The notes beneath the pieces were generated by a model, which was given only the letters and a program-made list of their open reading frames with translations, did no database searches and had not been told where the DNA came from. From the NCBI GenBank assembly GCA_001657395.1, contig LYSY01000004.1, forward strand, positions 361,942 through 425,941: a DNA stretch of 64,000 nucleotides. Direction: 5' to 3'. The stretch is from Rhodospirillales bacterium BBD 1991-14 (lineage in GTDB: Bacteria > Pseudomonadota > Alphaproteobacteria > Kiloniellales > Kiloniellaceae). Below, one piece after another: positions 9,166-17,714 of the stretch (positions are counted from its first letter, which is position 1; each line of letters begins with the position of its first letter). The position numbers and the translations under genes were made by a program.

Positions 9166-9201
9166 TGAAGGCGGCTTTTTCAGTCAGCAGGATGACGATG
9201 A

Positions 9202-10026
9202 ATGGTTAACCGCGCCGTGAAGAACCTGGCAAAGACGGTCCTGCCGAGAGGGGTCGTCAATCGACTGTCGAGCAACGGCAGGTACCGGCAGGAGGCTCTG
9301 CCGCGGTTCGCAGCACCGGTGAACGGGGCGGCGGAAACGCTGGCCTGCTGCATTGCCTACACCGAGAGCGGCGGGTTCTGCGTGCCCCTTTCCTCGCGGC
9401 ACCGCCCGGCCGCGCGGCGCATTCTCGAGGGCTCGGTCTACGAACCCGATACCATCGCGTTTCTGACCGCGCACTGCGGAGACGGCGATATCGTTCATGC
9501 CGGAACCTACTTCGGCGATTTTCTGCCGGCGCTGTCACGCGCCTGTGCGCGTGATGCGAAGATCTGGGCCTTCGAGCCGAACCCTGAGAACTTCCGTTGC
9601 GCCAGTGTGACCCGCGCACTCAATATCCTCGACAACGTCCATCTGACGAACTGCGGGCTGGGCGCCAGCGGAGGCAGCGCGGTCATGCAGGTCAGATCGC
9701 CTGATGGCAGGGCGTTGGGCGGCGGCAGTCAGTTGCAGGACCAGGGCACGGCCCTGTCTGCGGACCTGACGGTCGAGGTCGGGATCGTGGCGCTGGACGA
9801 CGTGATCCCGCCGGACAGGCCGGTTTCCATCATTCAGCTCGATGTCGAGGGGTTTGAGCAACAGGCCCTGGCCGGCGCCATGCAGACCCTGTCCCGCTGC
9901 AAGCCGATCCTGGTCCTGGAAACCCTTCCGGAGGAAGCCTGGCTGGCCAGCAACATCCTCAGTCTGGGATACAGGCTCGACGCGGAGATTCATGGCAACC
10001 GCGTTCTGCTGCCGTCCGCTGCCTGA
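9202..10026 (+). CDS. FkbM family methyltransferase
   Basis: SAM-dependent methyltransferase of 274 residues. VHAGTYFGDFLPALSR corresponds to the SAM-binding glycine loop, IWAFEPNPENFR to the acidic end of strand 2, and IIQLDVEGFEQQALAGA with LVLETLP to the FkbM signature (DVEGxE). It probably O-methylates a sugar of the same glycan. ATG 9202 follows a purine-rich AGCAGGATGACG. It is the last plus-strand gene of the cluster, separated by 36 bases from the preceding sulfotransferase. Confidence 0.85.
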   Translation: MVNRAVKNLAKTVLPRGVVNRLSSNGRYRQEALPRFAAPVNGAAETLACCIAYTESGGFCVPLSSRHRPAARRILEGSVYEPDTIAFLTAHCGDGDIVHAGTYFGDFLPALSRACARDAKIWAFEPNPENFRCASVTRALNILDNVHLTNCGLGASGGSAVMQVRSPDGRALGGGSQLQDQGTALSADLTVEVGIVALDDVIPPDRPVSIIQLDVEGFEQQALAGAMQTLSRCKPILVLETLPEEAWLASNILSLGYRLDAEIHGNRVLLPSAA

Positions 10027-10035
10027 AGGTCCTTG

Positions 10036-10063
10036 AGCGTGGTGCGCAGGTCGACGCCACGCT
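10036..10063. terminator. Possible hairpin between convergent genes
   Basis: AGCGTGG (10036-10042) pairs with CCACGCT (10057-10063) in the 45-base gap between two convergent genes. There is no T-run on either side, so function as an intrinsic terminator is doubtful. Confidence 0.3.
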
Positions 10064-10071
10064 GCTCTACC

Positions 10072-10971
10072 TCAAAGCTTGTACCGCAACAGGCTCTGAA
10101 GCCGCCAGGGCAGCCGCTCGCGCGCATCGTGCAGACGCTGACGTGCGGCCGAAAGCCTGCCTTGACCCTGGCTGTAGGGCAAGTCGTAGGCAAGCTTGGC
10201 CGAGAGTCCATCGCTCAGATGGTCGAAGCGCCGGATCGCATGGGCCGGCCAGTGTGCGGCGCGGGCCAAGGGGTTGAAGTCGGTGGCCTTGGCGACAGGG
10301 TCCCAGTTGAGTTTGTCCTGCTGGGAACTGCCATAGACCGGAAACTCCGCCAGTCTTTTCCGGTCGAAGCCAGCCGGGTCCAGCCCGATCTGGGCGGCGA
10401 CAGAATTCAGCACGCTGCCTGTATCCGTTGCCAGGTCCTCGTAGCGCACCAGAACGAAGGGCTTCAGGCCCTCCGCCTTACGCCGCTCGGCCGTCGAAAG
10501 GACGGTTTGCACGGCCGTCCCCCAGCGCTTGCAGGCGGTCTCGAAGTCCCAGCCGAAAGAACGCATCCCGGACTCGATGGTCGCCGGGCCCTGGCGCAGA
10601 ACGATGACCACATCCGCCTGAGGCAGGAAGTGTTCGATGCGGTCGACCCCTCGGACAGAGGGCGTCTTGAAGACCGGCCGCTTGTCCGGGCTCCGCACGT
10701 CGTCCTCGAGGAAGGCCAGCAGGGCCTCGCCCAGCCGGCCGCGCAGCTCGTCCAGGCGGCGGTGACACGGCCAGTGTTTGGGCCAGCTCGTGGCGATGCC
10801 TTCGACGCAGTCATCCAGGTCCGGCAGGCTGTGGACAAGGAAGTCTTCGTAAAGGGTCTTCGCCGTCGTGCAGTCGCGGTGGGTTCTGAGCATTCGGCCT
10901 AGATAGTTCGTTCCTGTTCTGGGCATCAAACCGAGAACGAGGACTGGCCGATTGGGGTTCGCGTCGACCAT
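10072..10971 (-). CDS. Sulfotransferase family protein
   Basis: About 299 residues. The PAPS loop is VLVLGLMPRTGTNYLGRML and the 3'-phosphate region is DVVIVLRQGPATIESGMRSFGW; the usual RNP is RQG here. VLVRYEDLATD is the conserved late motif of bacterial sulfotransferases. ATG 10971 was chosen because AAAGGAG lies 7-8 bases upstream. It resembles the neighbours only at the motifs, so the four enzymes are divergent and not recent copies. Confidence 0.78.
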   Translation of the reverse strand: MVDANPNRPVLVLGLMPRTGTNYLGRMLRTHRDCTTAKTLYEDFLVHSLPDLDDCVEGIATSWPKHWPCHRRLDELRGRLGEALLAFLEDDVRSPDKRPVFKTPSVRGVDRIEHFLPQADVVIVLRQGPATIESGMRSFGWDFETACKRWGTAVQTVLSTAERRKAEGLKPFVLVRYEDLATDTGSVLNSVAAQIGLDPAGFDRKRLAEFPVYGSSQQDKLNWDPVAKATDFNPLARAAHWPAHAIRRFDHLSDGLSAKLAYDLPYSQGQGRLSAARQRLHDARERLPWRLQSLLRYKL

Positions 10972-11158
10972 CTTGGGGCTCCTTTGGAAAGCCACAGGGC
11001 TGCGCTGACGTGCATCGAACGGCTGACTGGCATCGAACCGATGTGCGCAGCCAATACCACTGTCCCTATGGCTGGTTGCCGATGCAAGGGACATCGCTTG
11101 GACAGCGTGAGGGCCTCAATCCGCCTTCCGGGCGGGATTGCCATCGCGCCGCGCGCCG

Positions 11159-12151
11159 TTAGCCTACGAATTGTCCGGGCACGAAGCCCGCGGCTGAAGA
11201 CTTCGGGTTGGGCAGCCCGCCGGCGCCGTAGAGGTCCACTTCGAAGTAATCCATCAGATCGAGAAGCTTCCTGCGCGTTTCGCTATCGAAACGTTGGCGC
11301 CATTTCTGGACCTGTTCGGACTTGTCCCCTGCCAGGTCGACCGTGGTTCGGCTTCTGATGTCCAGCCGGTCGACGATCCTCCGGGGCATTTCCATACCCC
11401 AGGCGTCGAAGACGTGCGCCAGAACGGCCTGTGGCGCGAGCACCAGGTGCTCGTAGTGTATCGTGATCCAGTCGCGATTGTTGCCGGCGTGCTGCAGAAG
11501 ATACTGGTTGGCCAGGCACCACTTGGCGACGTGGCGCTCTTCCACGGTGCTGACAGCGGCAAGGCGGGCGCGGTGCGGTTCGAAGAACTCGGCGAAGCGC
11601 TCCTCGGGGATCGGGAAAGCGGGGAGCGCATGCCGCCAGCCGGTGTGGCGCATCATTGAAGCTGCGACGGCCATGGGGTGTCGGGTCAGAACGAGCGGTT
11701 TCAGATCGAAGCGGAACCGGTTCAACAGCCAGGGCAGCAACAGCTTCGCCCGGACGAACTTCACCAACAGGCGCTCGGCGCGATAGTAGTCCAGGGGGTT
11801 CGAATAGCTGGAGGTGAAGCGGTTGAGGACCTTGCCTTCATAGATATCTTCGAAGAGCCGCATCACCTCGGGCCAGCTTTCGTCCTCCGGGATGTGTTGT
11901 TCCCAGCCGATGCCGAGATTGCGCAGGCGGGGCACGTTCTGCAGGTGCAGCGGCTCGTAGACGGTCGCAACACCCGGTATTCCCTGCAGGACTTCGAACA
12001 GCCAGGTGCTGCCTCCGCGTGGGTCGGCGACGACGGTGATCGCCGATTTAGGGTCAAACCGCGAGAAGACGTTTGCTCCGGCCACGAGGGCGCCGGTGGC
12101 AAGCCACCTGCTCTTCTTGATGAGGGAATGACGCACCTCGGCTGCAGCCAT
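11159..12151 (-). CDS. Sulfotransferase-like protein
   Basis: About 330 residues. AITVVADPRGGSTWLFEVL is a PAPS-loop variant (RGGSTWL) and KPLVLTRHPMAVAASMMRH replaces the 3'-phosphate RNP-x-S motif. ITIHYEHLVLAP is the later conserved YExL segment. ATG 12151 is chosen because an upstream extension to 12277 is low-complexity and basic. It is the fourth sulfotransferase of the cluster and follows a 280-base gap from the gamma-glutamyltransferase gene. Confidence 0.75.
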   Translation of the reverse strand: MAAAEVRHSLIKKSRWLATGALVAGANVFSRFDPKSAITVVADPRGGSTWLFEVLQGIPGVATVYEPLHLQNVPRLRNLGIGWEQHIPEDESWPEVMRLFEDIYEGKVLNRFTSSYSNPLDYYRAERLLVKFVRAKLLLPWLLNRFRFDLKPLVLTRHPMAVAASMMRHTGWRHALPAFPIPEERFAEFFEPHRARLAAVSTVEERHVAKWCLANQYLLQHAGNNRDWITIHYEHLVLAPQAVLAHVFDAWGMEMPRRIVDRLDIRSRTTVDLAGDKSEQVQKWRQRFDSETRRKLLDLMDYFEVDLYGAGGLPNPKSSAAGFVPGQFVG

Positions 12152-12430
12152 CCTTCGGCTCCATGGTCGCCAGGCACAGTTGCGGGATCGGAGCCCCCTC
12201 CCAAAGGCAAACCGCATAGGGACCAAGCTGGTCCAAAGCGCCTGGATGCGGACCGAGGCCTTGGGCCGCCAGTCCATCGGGCTCAGCCGGTTCCCCTTCG
12301 CGTGTTTCCATCGCGACCTGGCATTTCTGCCGTCCGGCTTTATGGCATCTGCAAGACAGGGTTTGCCGGGCCGGAACGGATTGCAAGGGACATCAATTGG
12401 GCGCCGCAGGATCGGCGTTACCTGTGCCGC

Positions 12431-14263
12431 TCAGCGGCCTGCGGCGTAGCCCTGCATGAACCGGGGATTGGCCGCCGCCTTCAGGAGGCCGTTGTCCCGC
12501 GCCGCTGCCGTGACACGGCCCAGGCTCCAGGGTTCGCCCACGTCGAGGTCATGGCCGCGCTGGCGCAAGTCCTCCAGCGTTGCCTCGGGAAAGCGGTCCT
12601 CGACCTTCAGCTTTCCGGGCTCGCACTCGCGGGGGTGAAAGGAGCTTGGGAAGTGCAGGCTGTTGAACTCAGGGGCGTCTATGGCCTCCTGCAGGTTCAA
12701 CCCGAAATGGACATGGCGGAGGAAAACGTGCAGCGCCCACTGGTCCTGCTGGTCGCCGCCGGGGGTGCCGAAGGCCATGTAAGGCTTGCCGTCGCGCAGC
12801 GCGAAGGACGGCGAGAGTGTCGTGCGGGGCCGCTTCCCGGGTGCCAGGCTCGCCGGCAGTCCCTCCTGCAGCCAGAACATCTGCGCCCGCGTGCCGAGAC
12901 AGAAGCCCAGCTCCGGGATGGCCGGGGAGCTCTGCAGCCATCCGCCGCTGGGTGTGGCCGAAACCATGTTGCCCCAGCGGTCGATGACGTCGAGGTGGCA
13001 GGTATCGCCCAGGCTGGTGTCCGCCAGACGGCTGTCCTCCTGTTGCCTGTCCTCTTGCTGCCTGTCCTCGCGCCGGAAGTCCGCCGTGGTCGGTTCACCG
13101 CTTCCGGCCGGGCCGTCCGAAGACTCTGCGGCGGCGATGCGCACCACCGGTTCGGCGCCGAAACCGGGGACGCTGCCGGGGCGCAGCTCGAAGGAGGCCT
13201 GCTCGCCGATCAGCGTCCGCCGCTCTGCGGCGTAGCCCTCGGAAAGCAGGACGTCGGTGGGCACAGCGACGAAGTCCGGGTCGCCGTAGAAAGCCTCACG
13301 GTCGGCGAAGGCCAGTTTCTGGCTCTCGACGATCAGATGCACGAACTCCGGGCTCTCGGACTCCAGGCTGTCGAGATCGAAACCGCTGAGCAGGGCCAGG
13401 GACTGCAGCATGACCGGGCCCTGCCCCCAGGGACCTGTCTTGCAGAGGGTGTGGTTCCCGTAGTCGTAGGTCAGCGGCGACTCCGTCGTCGCCGACCACC
13501 CGGCCATGTCCTCGCCCGTGAGCAGGCCGCTGTGTGCCTCTCCGCTGGCATCGATCACCGTGTTCTCGCGGCAGAAGCGGTCGATCGCATCCGCCACGAA
13601 GCCACGATACCAGGCATCGCGGGCCGCCTCGATGCGCGCCTCGCGGGTCTTCGCGCCCGCGCTTTCCTGCACCACGCGGCGGTAGGTCTGCGCCATTGCC
13701 GGATTGCGGAACAGGCTGCCGGCCTCGGGCACTCCGTTTGCCAGATAGAGTGCAGCCGAGCTTGGCCAGTCGTTCTCGAAAACATCCTGAACGTTCTCGA
13801 TGGCCGCGCAGACGTTGGGAATCAGGGGATGTCCGTTCTCGGCATAGGCGATGGCGGGAGCCAGAACGTCCGCCGGTTCCATGGTGCCGTGGTCGCGCAG
13901 CATGACCATCCAGGCATCGAAGGCACCGGGCACGACGGCGGCCAGCAGGCCCGTGCCTGGAACCATGTCGAGGCCGAGATCGCCAAAGGCCGCGATGGTG
14001 GCGGCGGCCGGTGCGACCCCCTGGCCGCAGATCACCTCCACCGCGTCGCGCCGGCTGCTGTAGAGGATAATCGGCATGTCGCCGGCGGGGCCGTTCAAGT
14101 GCGGTTCGACCACCTGCAGTGTAAAGCCTGCAGCCACCGCGGCATCGAAGGCATTGCCGCCGCGTTCCAGGATCGACATCCCGACGGCTGTTGCGATCCA
14201 GTGGGTGGAGGTGACGACACCGAAGGTGCCGGTGATCTCGGGGCGGGTGGTAAAGGCGGTCAC
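12431..14263 (-). CDS. Gamma-glutamyltransferase family protein
   Basis: Ntn-hydrolase of about 610 residues that would cleave gamma-glutamyl bonds (glutathione-like compounds). GNAFDAAVAAGFTLQVVEPHLNGPAGD is the characteristic large-subunit start. DTCHLDVIDRWGNMVSATPSGGW holds the processing Thr that becomes the small-subunit N terminus, and HFPSSFHPRECEPG lies near the C terminus. No signal peptide is seen, so it is probably cytoplasmic, unlike E. coli Ggt. A GTG at 14263 preceded by AAGGA is the best start. It is the last gene of an operon with a Dpp-type importer and an amidase. A short repeat lies just before the processing site. Confidence 0.85.
   Translation of the reverse strand: MTAFTTRPEITGTFGVVTSTHWIATAVGMSILERGGNAFDAAVAAGFTLQVVEPHLNGPAGDMPIILYSSRRDAVEVICGQGVAPAAATIAAFGDLGLDMVPGTGLLAAVVPGAFDAWMVMLRDHGTMEPADVLAPAIAYAENGHPLIPNVCAAIENVQDVFENDWPSSAALYLANGVPEAGSLFRNPAMAQTYRRVVQESAGAKTREARIEAARDAWYRGFVADAIDRFCRENTVIDASGEAHSGLLTGEDMAGWSATTESPLTYDYGNHTLCKTGPWGQGPVMLQSLALLSGFDLDSLESESPEFVHLIVESQKLAFADREAFYGDPDFVAVPTDVLLSEGYAAERRTLIGEQASFELRPGSVPGFGAEPVVRIAAAESSDGPAGSGEPTTADFRREDRQQEDRQQEDSRLADTSLGDTCHLDVIDRWGNMVSATPSGGWLQSSPAIPELGFCLGTRAQMFWLQEGLPASLAPGKRPRTTLSPSFALRDGKPYMAFGTPGGDQQDQWALHVFLRHVHFGLNLQEAIDAPEFNSLHFPSSFHPRECEPGKLKVEDRFPEATLEDLRQRGHDLDVGEPWSLGRVTAAARDNGLLKAAANPRFMQGYAAGR
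13032..13076. repeat. Three tandem 15-bp units inside the gamma-glutamyltransferase gene
   Basis: Units start CTGTCCTC at 13032, 13047 and 13062; the third is degenerate. On the coding strand they give REDRQQEDRQQED, an in-frame charged pentapeptide repeat. It lies about 10-20 residues before the catalytic Thr, in the linker that precedes autoprocessing. Confidence 0.8.
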
Positions 14264-14279
14264 AAGGCTATCCTTATCG

Positions 14280-15800
14280 TCAATCCCCGGGCGGTGACGG
14301 GCAGGGTTGAAGGTTGGCGGTTTCGGCAAAGAGCGGAGGGATCCGCACCTTGGTAGCCTGTTCGAAGGCGAAGGCAAAGCGAATCAGCGCTTCCTCCTCA
14401 TAGGCCCGGGCGATGAAGGAAAGGCCGATCGGCAGCCCGAAGAGATAACCCGCCGGCACCGTGATGCTCGGGTAGCCGGAAACCGCCGCAAGATAGGCGC
14501 TGCTGCCGGAGCGGTTGTCGCCGTTCACCCAGTCGATGAGCCAGGGCGCACAGGTGGTGGGAACCACCAGGGCGTCGAGCTCTTGCTCGGCCATGATCCG
14601 GTCGATCCCCTCCTCGCGGATCAGCCGCAGGCAGTCGCGCCGCGCGTTGCAGTAGAGGGGGTCGTCCAGGCCCGCTGTTGCTTCTGCCTTCTCCAAGAGG
14701 TCCTGCGGGAAGTAGGGCATGACCTGTTCACGACGGACTTCGTTGAAGGCGATCAGTGCCCTCAGGTCCTTCGGTGCCCCGTCAGCGGCAAACTCGGCCA
14801 GATAGGCATTCAGGCCGGCCTTGAACTCCGTGATCATGACCCGGAACTCCAAGGGCCGCACCGCTTCGGCTTCGGGCAGTTCGATGCCTTCAACAACTTC
14901 CGCGCCGGCCTCGCGGATGGCCTGCAGGTTGCCGTCCAGGATGGCGGCGGCGCCCGCATGGATTGCCGCGAGGCCCGGCAGACAGCCGATTCTTGCGCCC
15001 CTCAGACCTCCGGGGTCGAGGCTTGCCGTGTAATCCCGCTTTCCACGCCGGTCCGCCTCCGCCGTTGCGGGATCGCCGGCGTCGCTGCCGGCCAGCACGC
15101 CCAGGACCAGCGCCGCGTCGGCCACGCTGCGCGCCATCGGGCCGGCCGTGTCCTGGCTGTGGGAGACCGGGATGATGCCGCGGCGGCTGATCAGCCCGAC
15201 CGTGGGCTTTATGCCGACGATCCCGTTCATCGCAGCGGGGCTGACGATGGAGCCGTCCGTTTCCGTGCCGATCGCCGCGGCGCAGTATCCGGCGGCGACT
15301 GCGACGCCGGAGCCAGAGCTGGAGCCGCCTGGCGTGCGGTCCAGGGCGTAGGGGTTGCGCGTCTGGCCGCCGCGGCTGCTCCAGCCGCTGGAAGACCGTG
15401 CGGAGCGGAAGTTGGCCCACTCGCTGAGGTTCGTCTTGCCGAGGATGACCGCACCGGCAACTCGCAGCCGGTCGACGACGGTGGCGTCCTCCTTGACGGT
15501 GAGTCCCTCCAATGCCAGTGATCCGGCGGTGGTGGTCATCGGCGCCGCGGTATTGAGGTTGTCTTTCACCATCACCGGGATGCCGTGCAGCGGACCCTTG
15601 ACGGCGCCATGGCTCAGCTCCGCGTCCAGTGCCTCGGCATCGTCCAGAGCCTGCGGGTTGAGCTCGATCACGGCTTTGGTTTTGTGATCGAGATCCTCGA
15701 TGCGGGCGATGTAGCTCTCCGCCAGCGCGCGGGCGGTCAGGGCGCCGCTGTCGAGGGCGCGGCGCAAGCCGGCGAGGCTGCTGTCGCTTTCGCTGAGCAT
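14280..15800 (-). CDS. Amidase (amidase signature family)
   Basis: 506-residue amide hydrolase. The Ser-cisSer-Lys triad is visible: Lys in [12 protein letters not shown], the cis-Ser in [16 protein letters not shown] and the nucleophile in [15 protein letters not shown]. The long form with PTTCAPWL in the C-terminal half resembles the AtzE/peptide-amidase branch more than GatA. It ends 16 bases before the gamma-glutamyltransferase start and begins 12 bases after the permease stop, so it is an operon member. It may hydrolyse gamma-glutamyl amides or amide products of imported peptides. Confidence 0.88.
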   Translation of the reverse strand: MLSESDSSLAGLRRALDSGALTARALAESYIARIEDLDHKTKAVIELNPQALDDAEALDAELSHGAVKGPLHGIPVMVKDNLNTAAPMTTTAGSLALEGLTVKEDATVVDRLRVAGAVILGKTNLSEWANFRSARSSSGWSSRGGQTRNPYALDRTPGGSSSGSGVAVAAGYCAAAIGTETDGSIVSPAAMNGIVGIKPTVGLISRRGIIPVSHSQDTAGPMARSVADAALVLGVLAGSDAGDPATAEADRRGKRDYTASLDPGGLRGARIGCLPGLAAIHAGAAAILDGNLQAIREAGAEVVEGIELPEAEAVRPLEFRVMITEFKAGLNAYLAEFAADGAPKDLRALIAFNEVRREQVMPYFPQDLLEKAEATAGLDDPLYCNARRDCLRLIREEGIDRIMAEQELDALVVPTTCAPWLIDWVNGDNRSGSSAYLAAVSGYPSITVPAGYLFGLPIGLSFIARAYEEEALIRFAFAFEQATKVRIPPLFAETANLQPCPSPPGD

Positions 15801-15812
15801 TGCCGGCGCGCG

Positions 15813-16703
15813 TCAGTAATCACGGCTTTCGCGCACGTCGAGGAAGTCGCGCAGCGCGTCGCCGAGGAAGTTGATGGAGAGCACCGTCAGCATGATGGCC
15901 AAGCCCGGAAAGATGCCGAGCCACCAGGCCCGCGAGATGAAGCTGCGGGATTCGGAGAGGATCAGGCCCCAGGTCGGCGTCGAGGCCTCCACGCCCAGAC
16001 CGAGGAAGGAGAGGCTGGCCTCGCCGAGAATGGCGTAGGAAACGCTGACCGTGGCCTGGACGATGATCGGCGCCGTCGCGTTGGGCAGGATGTGGCGCCA
16101 CATGATGCGGAAATCGGAGGCCCCCACCGTGCGGGCTGCGGCGACGTACTGCTCCTCCTTGATGGAGAGCACCATCCCGCGGGCGATGCGGGCGAAGTCG
16201 TCGACGAAGGCAAGGGAGATGGCCACGATCACGTTGACCAGCCCCGTGCCCAGCACCGCCACCAGGTAGACGGCGATGATAAAGTTCGGGAAGGCCCACT
16301 GCAGGTCGATGTAGCGCATCACCACATGGTCGACCCAGCCGCCGAAGTAGCCCGCCAGCACCCCCAGGGTGACGCCGATCACCAGGGCGAGGGCCACGGT
16401 CGAGATGCCGACGAAGAGCGACACCTGGGTCCCGACGATGAGCCGGCTCAGCAGGTCGCGCCCCAGATCGTCGGTGCCCAGCGGGTGGGCGAGGGAGGGC
16501 CCCAGGATCATGTCGAAGGCCATGTCGTTGGGGTCGTAGGGGGAGATCAAGGGGCCGAAAACCGCGGCGAAGACAAAGATCGACAGCAGGACCAGGCCGA
16601 CCAGCGCCTTCTTGTCGGCCATCACCAGCCGCCCGAAGCGCCCCCAGCCGGTGACGCGGCGCGGCATGAACTCGTTTGCCGGAGCGCTTGCGTGCTGGGT
16701 CAT
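15813..16703 (-). CDS. Dpp-type ABC transporter permease (DppC family)
   Basis: 296-residue inner-membrane permease. N-terminal cytosolic segment, TM1 (ALVGLVLLSIFVFAAVFGPLI), then SPYDPNDM and HPLGTDDLGRDLLSRLIVGTQVSL, the DppC hallmark. The EAA-loop equivalent is EEQYVAAARTVGASDFRIMWRHILPN. It overlaps the DppB-like gene by 4 bases (ATGA). It forms the membrane channel with that protein. Confidence 0.92.
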   Translation of the reverse strand: MTQHASAPANEFMPRRVTGWGRFGRLVMADKKALVGLVLLSIFVFAAVFGPLISPYDPNDMAFDMILGPSLAHPLGTDDLGRDLLSRLIVGTQVSLFVGISTVALALVIGVTLGVLAGYFGGWVDHVVMRYIDLQWAFPNFIIAVYLVAVLGTGLVNVIVAISLAFVDDFARIARGMVLSIKEEQYVAAARTVGASDFRIMWRHILPNATAPIIVQATVSVSYAILGEASLSFLGLGVEASTPTWGLILSESRSFISRAWWLGIFPGLAIMLTVLSINFLGDALRDFLDVRESRDY

Positions 16704-17650
16704 GTGTCGTACCGGATGCGCGGGTCGATGACGGAATAGAGCATGTCGACCAGAAGGTTGCTGAACACGAAGATGGCCGAGACCACCAGGATGGCGCCCT
16801 GGACCACCGGATAGTCACGGTTGAGGATGCCTTGAATCAGCAGGCGGCCGAGCCCCTTGATGGAGAAGACGTTCTCCACCACCACGGCGCCGGACATGAG
16901 CAGGGCAAAGGCGATCCCGATGACCGTCACCACCGGGATCAGGGCATTGGGCAGCGCATGGCGCAGGATCAGCGCCGACTGCCGCAGGCCCTTGGCCTGC
17001 GCCACCCGCATGTAGTCGGTCTTCAGGACCTCCAGCATCGACGAGCGGATCATGCGTGCGATGATGGCAGAAAAGCCGGTGCCGACGGCGATCGCCGGCA
17101 GGATGAGATGGGAAAGCCAGGGCCAGAAGCCGGCGGAAAGCGGCTCGTAGCCGATCGCCGGCAGCCAGGAGATGTTCACGGCGAGGAAGACGATGAGCAG
17201 GATCGCGAGCCAGAAATCCGGCATGCTGAGACCGAGAAAGGCGAAGACCGTCACGCCGTGGTCCCAGGCCGTGTTGCGCCGTGTCGCGGCGATGAGGCCG
17301 GCGGGCACCGCGATCACCAGAGCGATGACGAAGGAAAGGCTGGCGAGGGAGAGGGTGCGCGGCAGGGCTTCCATCAGCAACTGCTGCACCGGCACCCGGG
17401 CGCCGTAGATCGACGTGCCGAAGTCGCCCTGCAGGGCGTTGGCGAACCACTTCACATACTGCACGTACATCGGCTGGTCGAGGCCGAACTTGCGGCGCAG
17501 GGCCTCCACCGCCTCCATGTCCCCGGCATCGGCCAGCATGGCGGCGAAGGGATCGCCGGGCACGATCCGCAGCATGAAGAACACCAGGGTCGCCACCGCC
17601 CACATGACGATGACGGCGCCGAGGCTGCGTCTCAGGAGATAGCCGTACAT
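16700..17650 (-). CDS. Dpp-type ABC transporter permease (DppB family)
   Basis: 316-residue permease. It begins MYGYLLRRSLGAVIVMWAVA with the usual VPGDPFAAML segment after TM1. EVLKTDYMRVAQAKGLRQSALILRHALPN is the EAA loop contacting the ATPase, and it ends LDP-like with VIDPRIRYDT. Typical length. The start is placed just after the binding-protein gene and its hairpin. Confidence 0.93.
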   Translation of the reverse strand: MYGYLLRRSLGAVIVMWAVATLVFFMLRIVPGDPFAAMLADAGDMEAVEALRRKFGLDQPMYVQYVKWFANALQGDFGTSIYGARVPVQQLLMEALPRTLSLASLSFVIALVIAVPAGLIAATRRNTAWDHGVTVFAFLGLSMPDFWLAILLIVFLAVNISWLPAIGYEPLSAGFWPWLSHLILPAIAVGTGFSAIIARMIRSSMLEVLKTDYMRVAQAKGLRQSALILRHALPNALIPVVTVIGIAFALLMSGAVVVENVFSIKGLGRLLIQGILNRDYPVVQGAILVVSAIFVFSNLLVDMLYSVIDPRIRYDT

Positions 17651-17672
17651 GCCTTACGTTCCGCGATGGCGG

Positions 17673-17704
17673 GCGACGGGTGGCGACTGGCGGCCACCCG
17701 TCGC
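17673..17704 (-). other. Perfect GC-rich stem-loop after the binding-protein gene
   Basis: GCGACGGGTGGC (17673-17684) pairs perfectly with GCCACCCGTCGC (17693-17704) across an 8-base loop. It sits in the 64-base gap between the binding-protein stop and the permease start. No T-run follows on the minus strand. It could protect the upstream mRNA or partly attenuate transcription, so that binding protein exceeds permease. Confidence 0.7.
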
Positions 17705-17714
17705 GGCCCGCCGG

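Noticed and set aside
11678..14356. 892-codon plus-strand open frame opposite the gamma-glutamyltransferase and a sulfotransferase
   Set aside because: The minus-strand genes have complete catalytic motifs and good starts; the plus-strand frame has none.
17673..17704. Hairpin considered as a Rho-independent terminator
   Set aside because: No T-run follows on the transcribed strand and the permease genes downstream belong to the same operon; listed as an intercistronic stem-loop.
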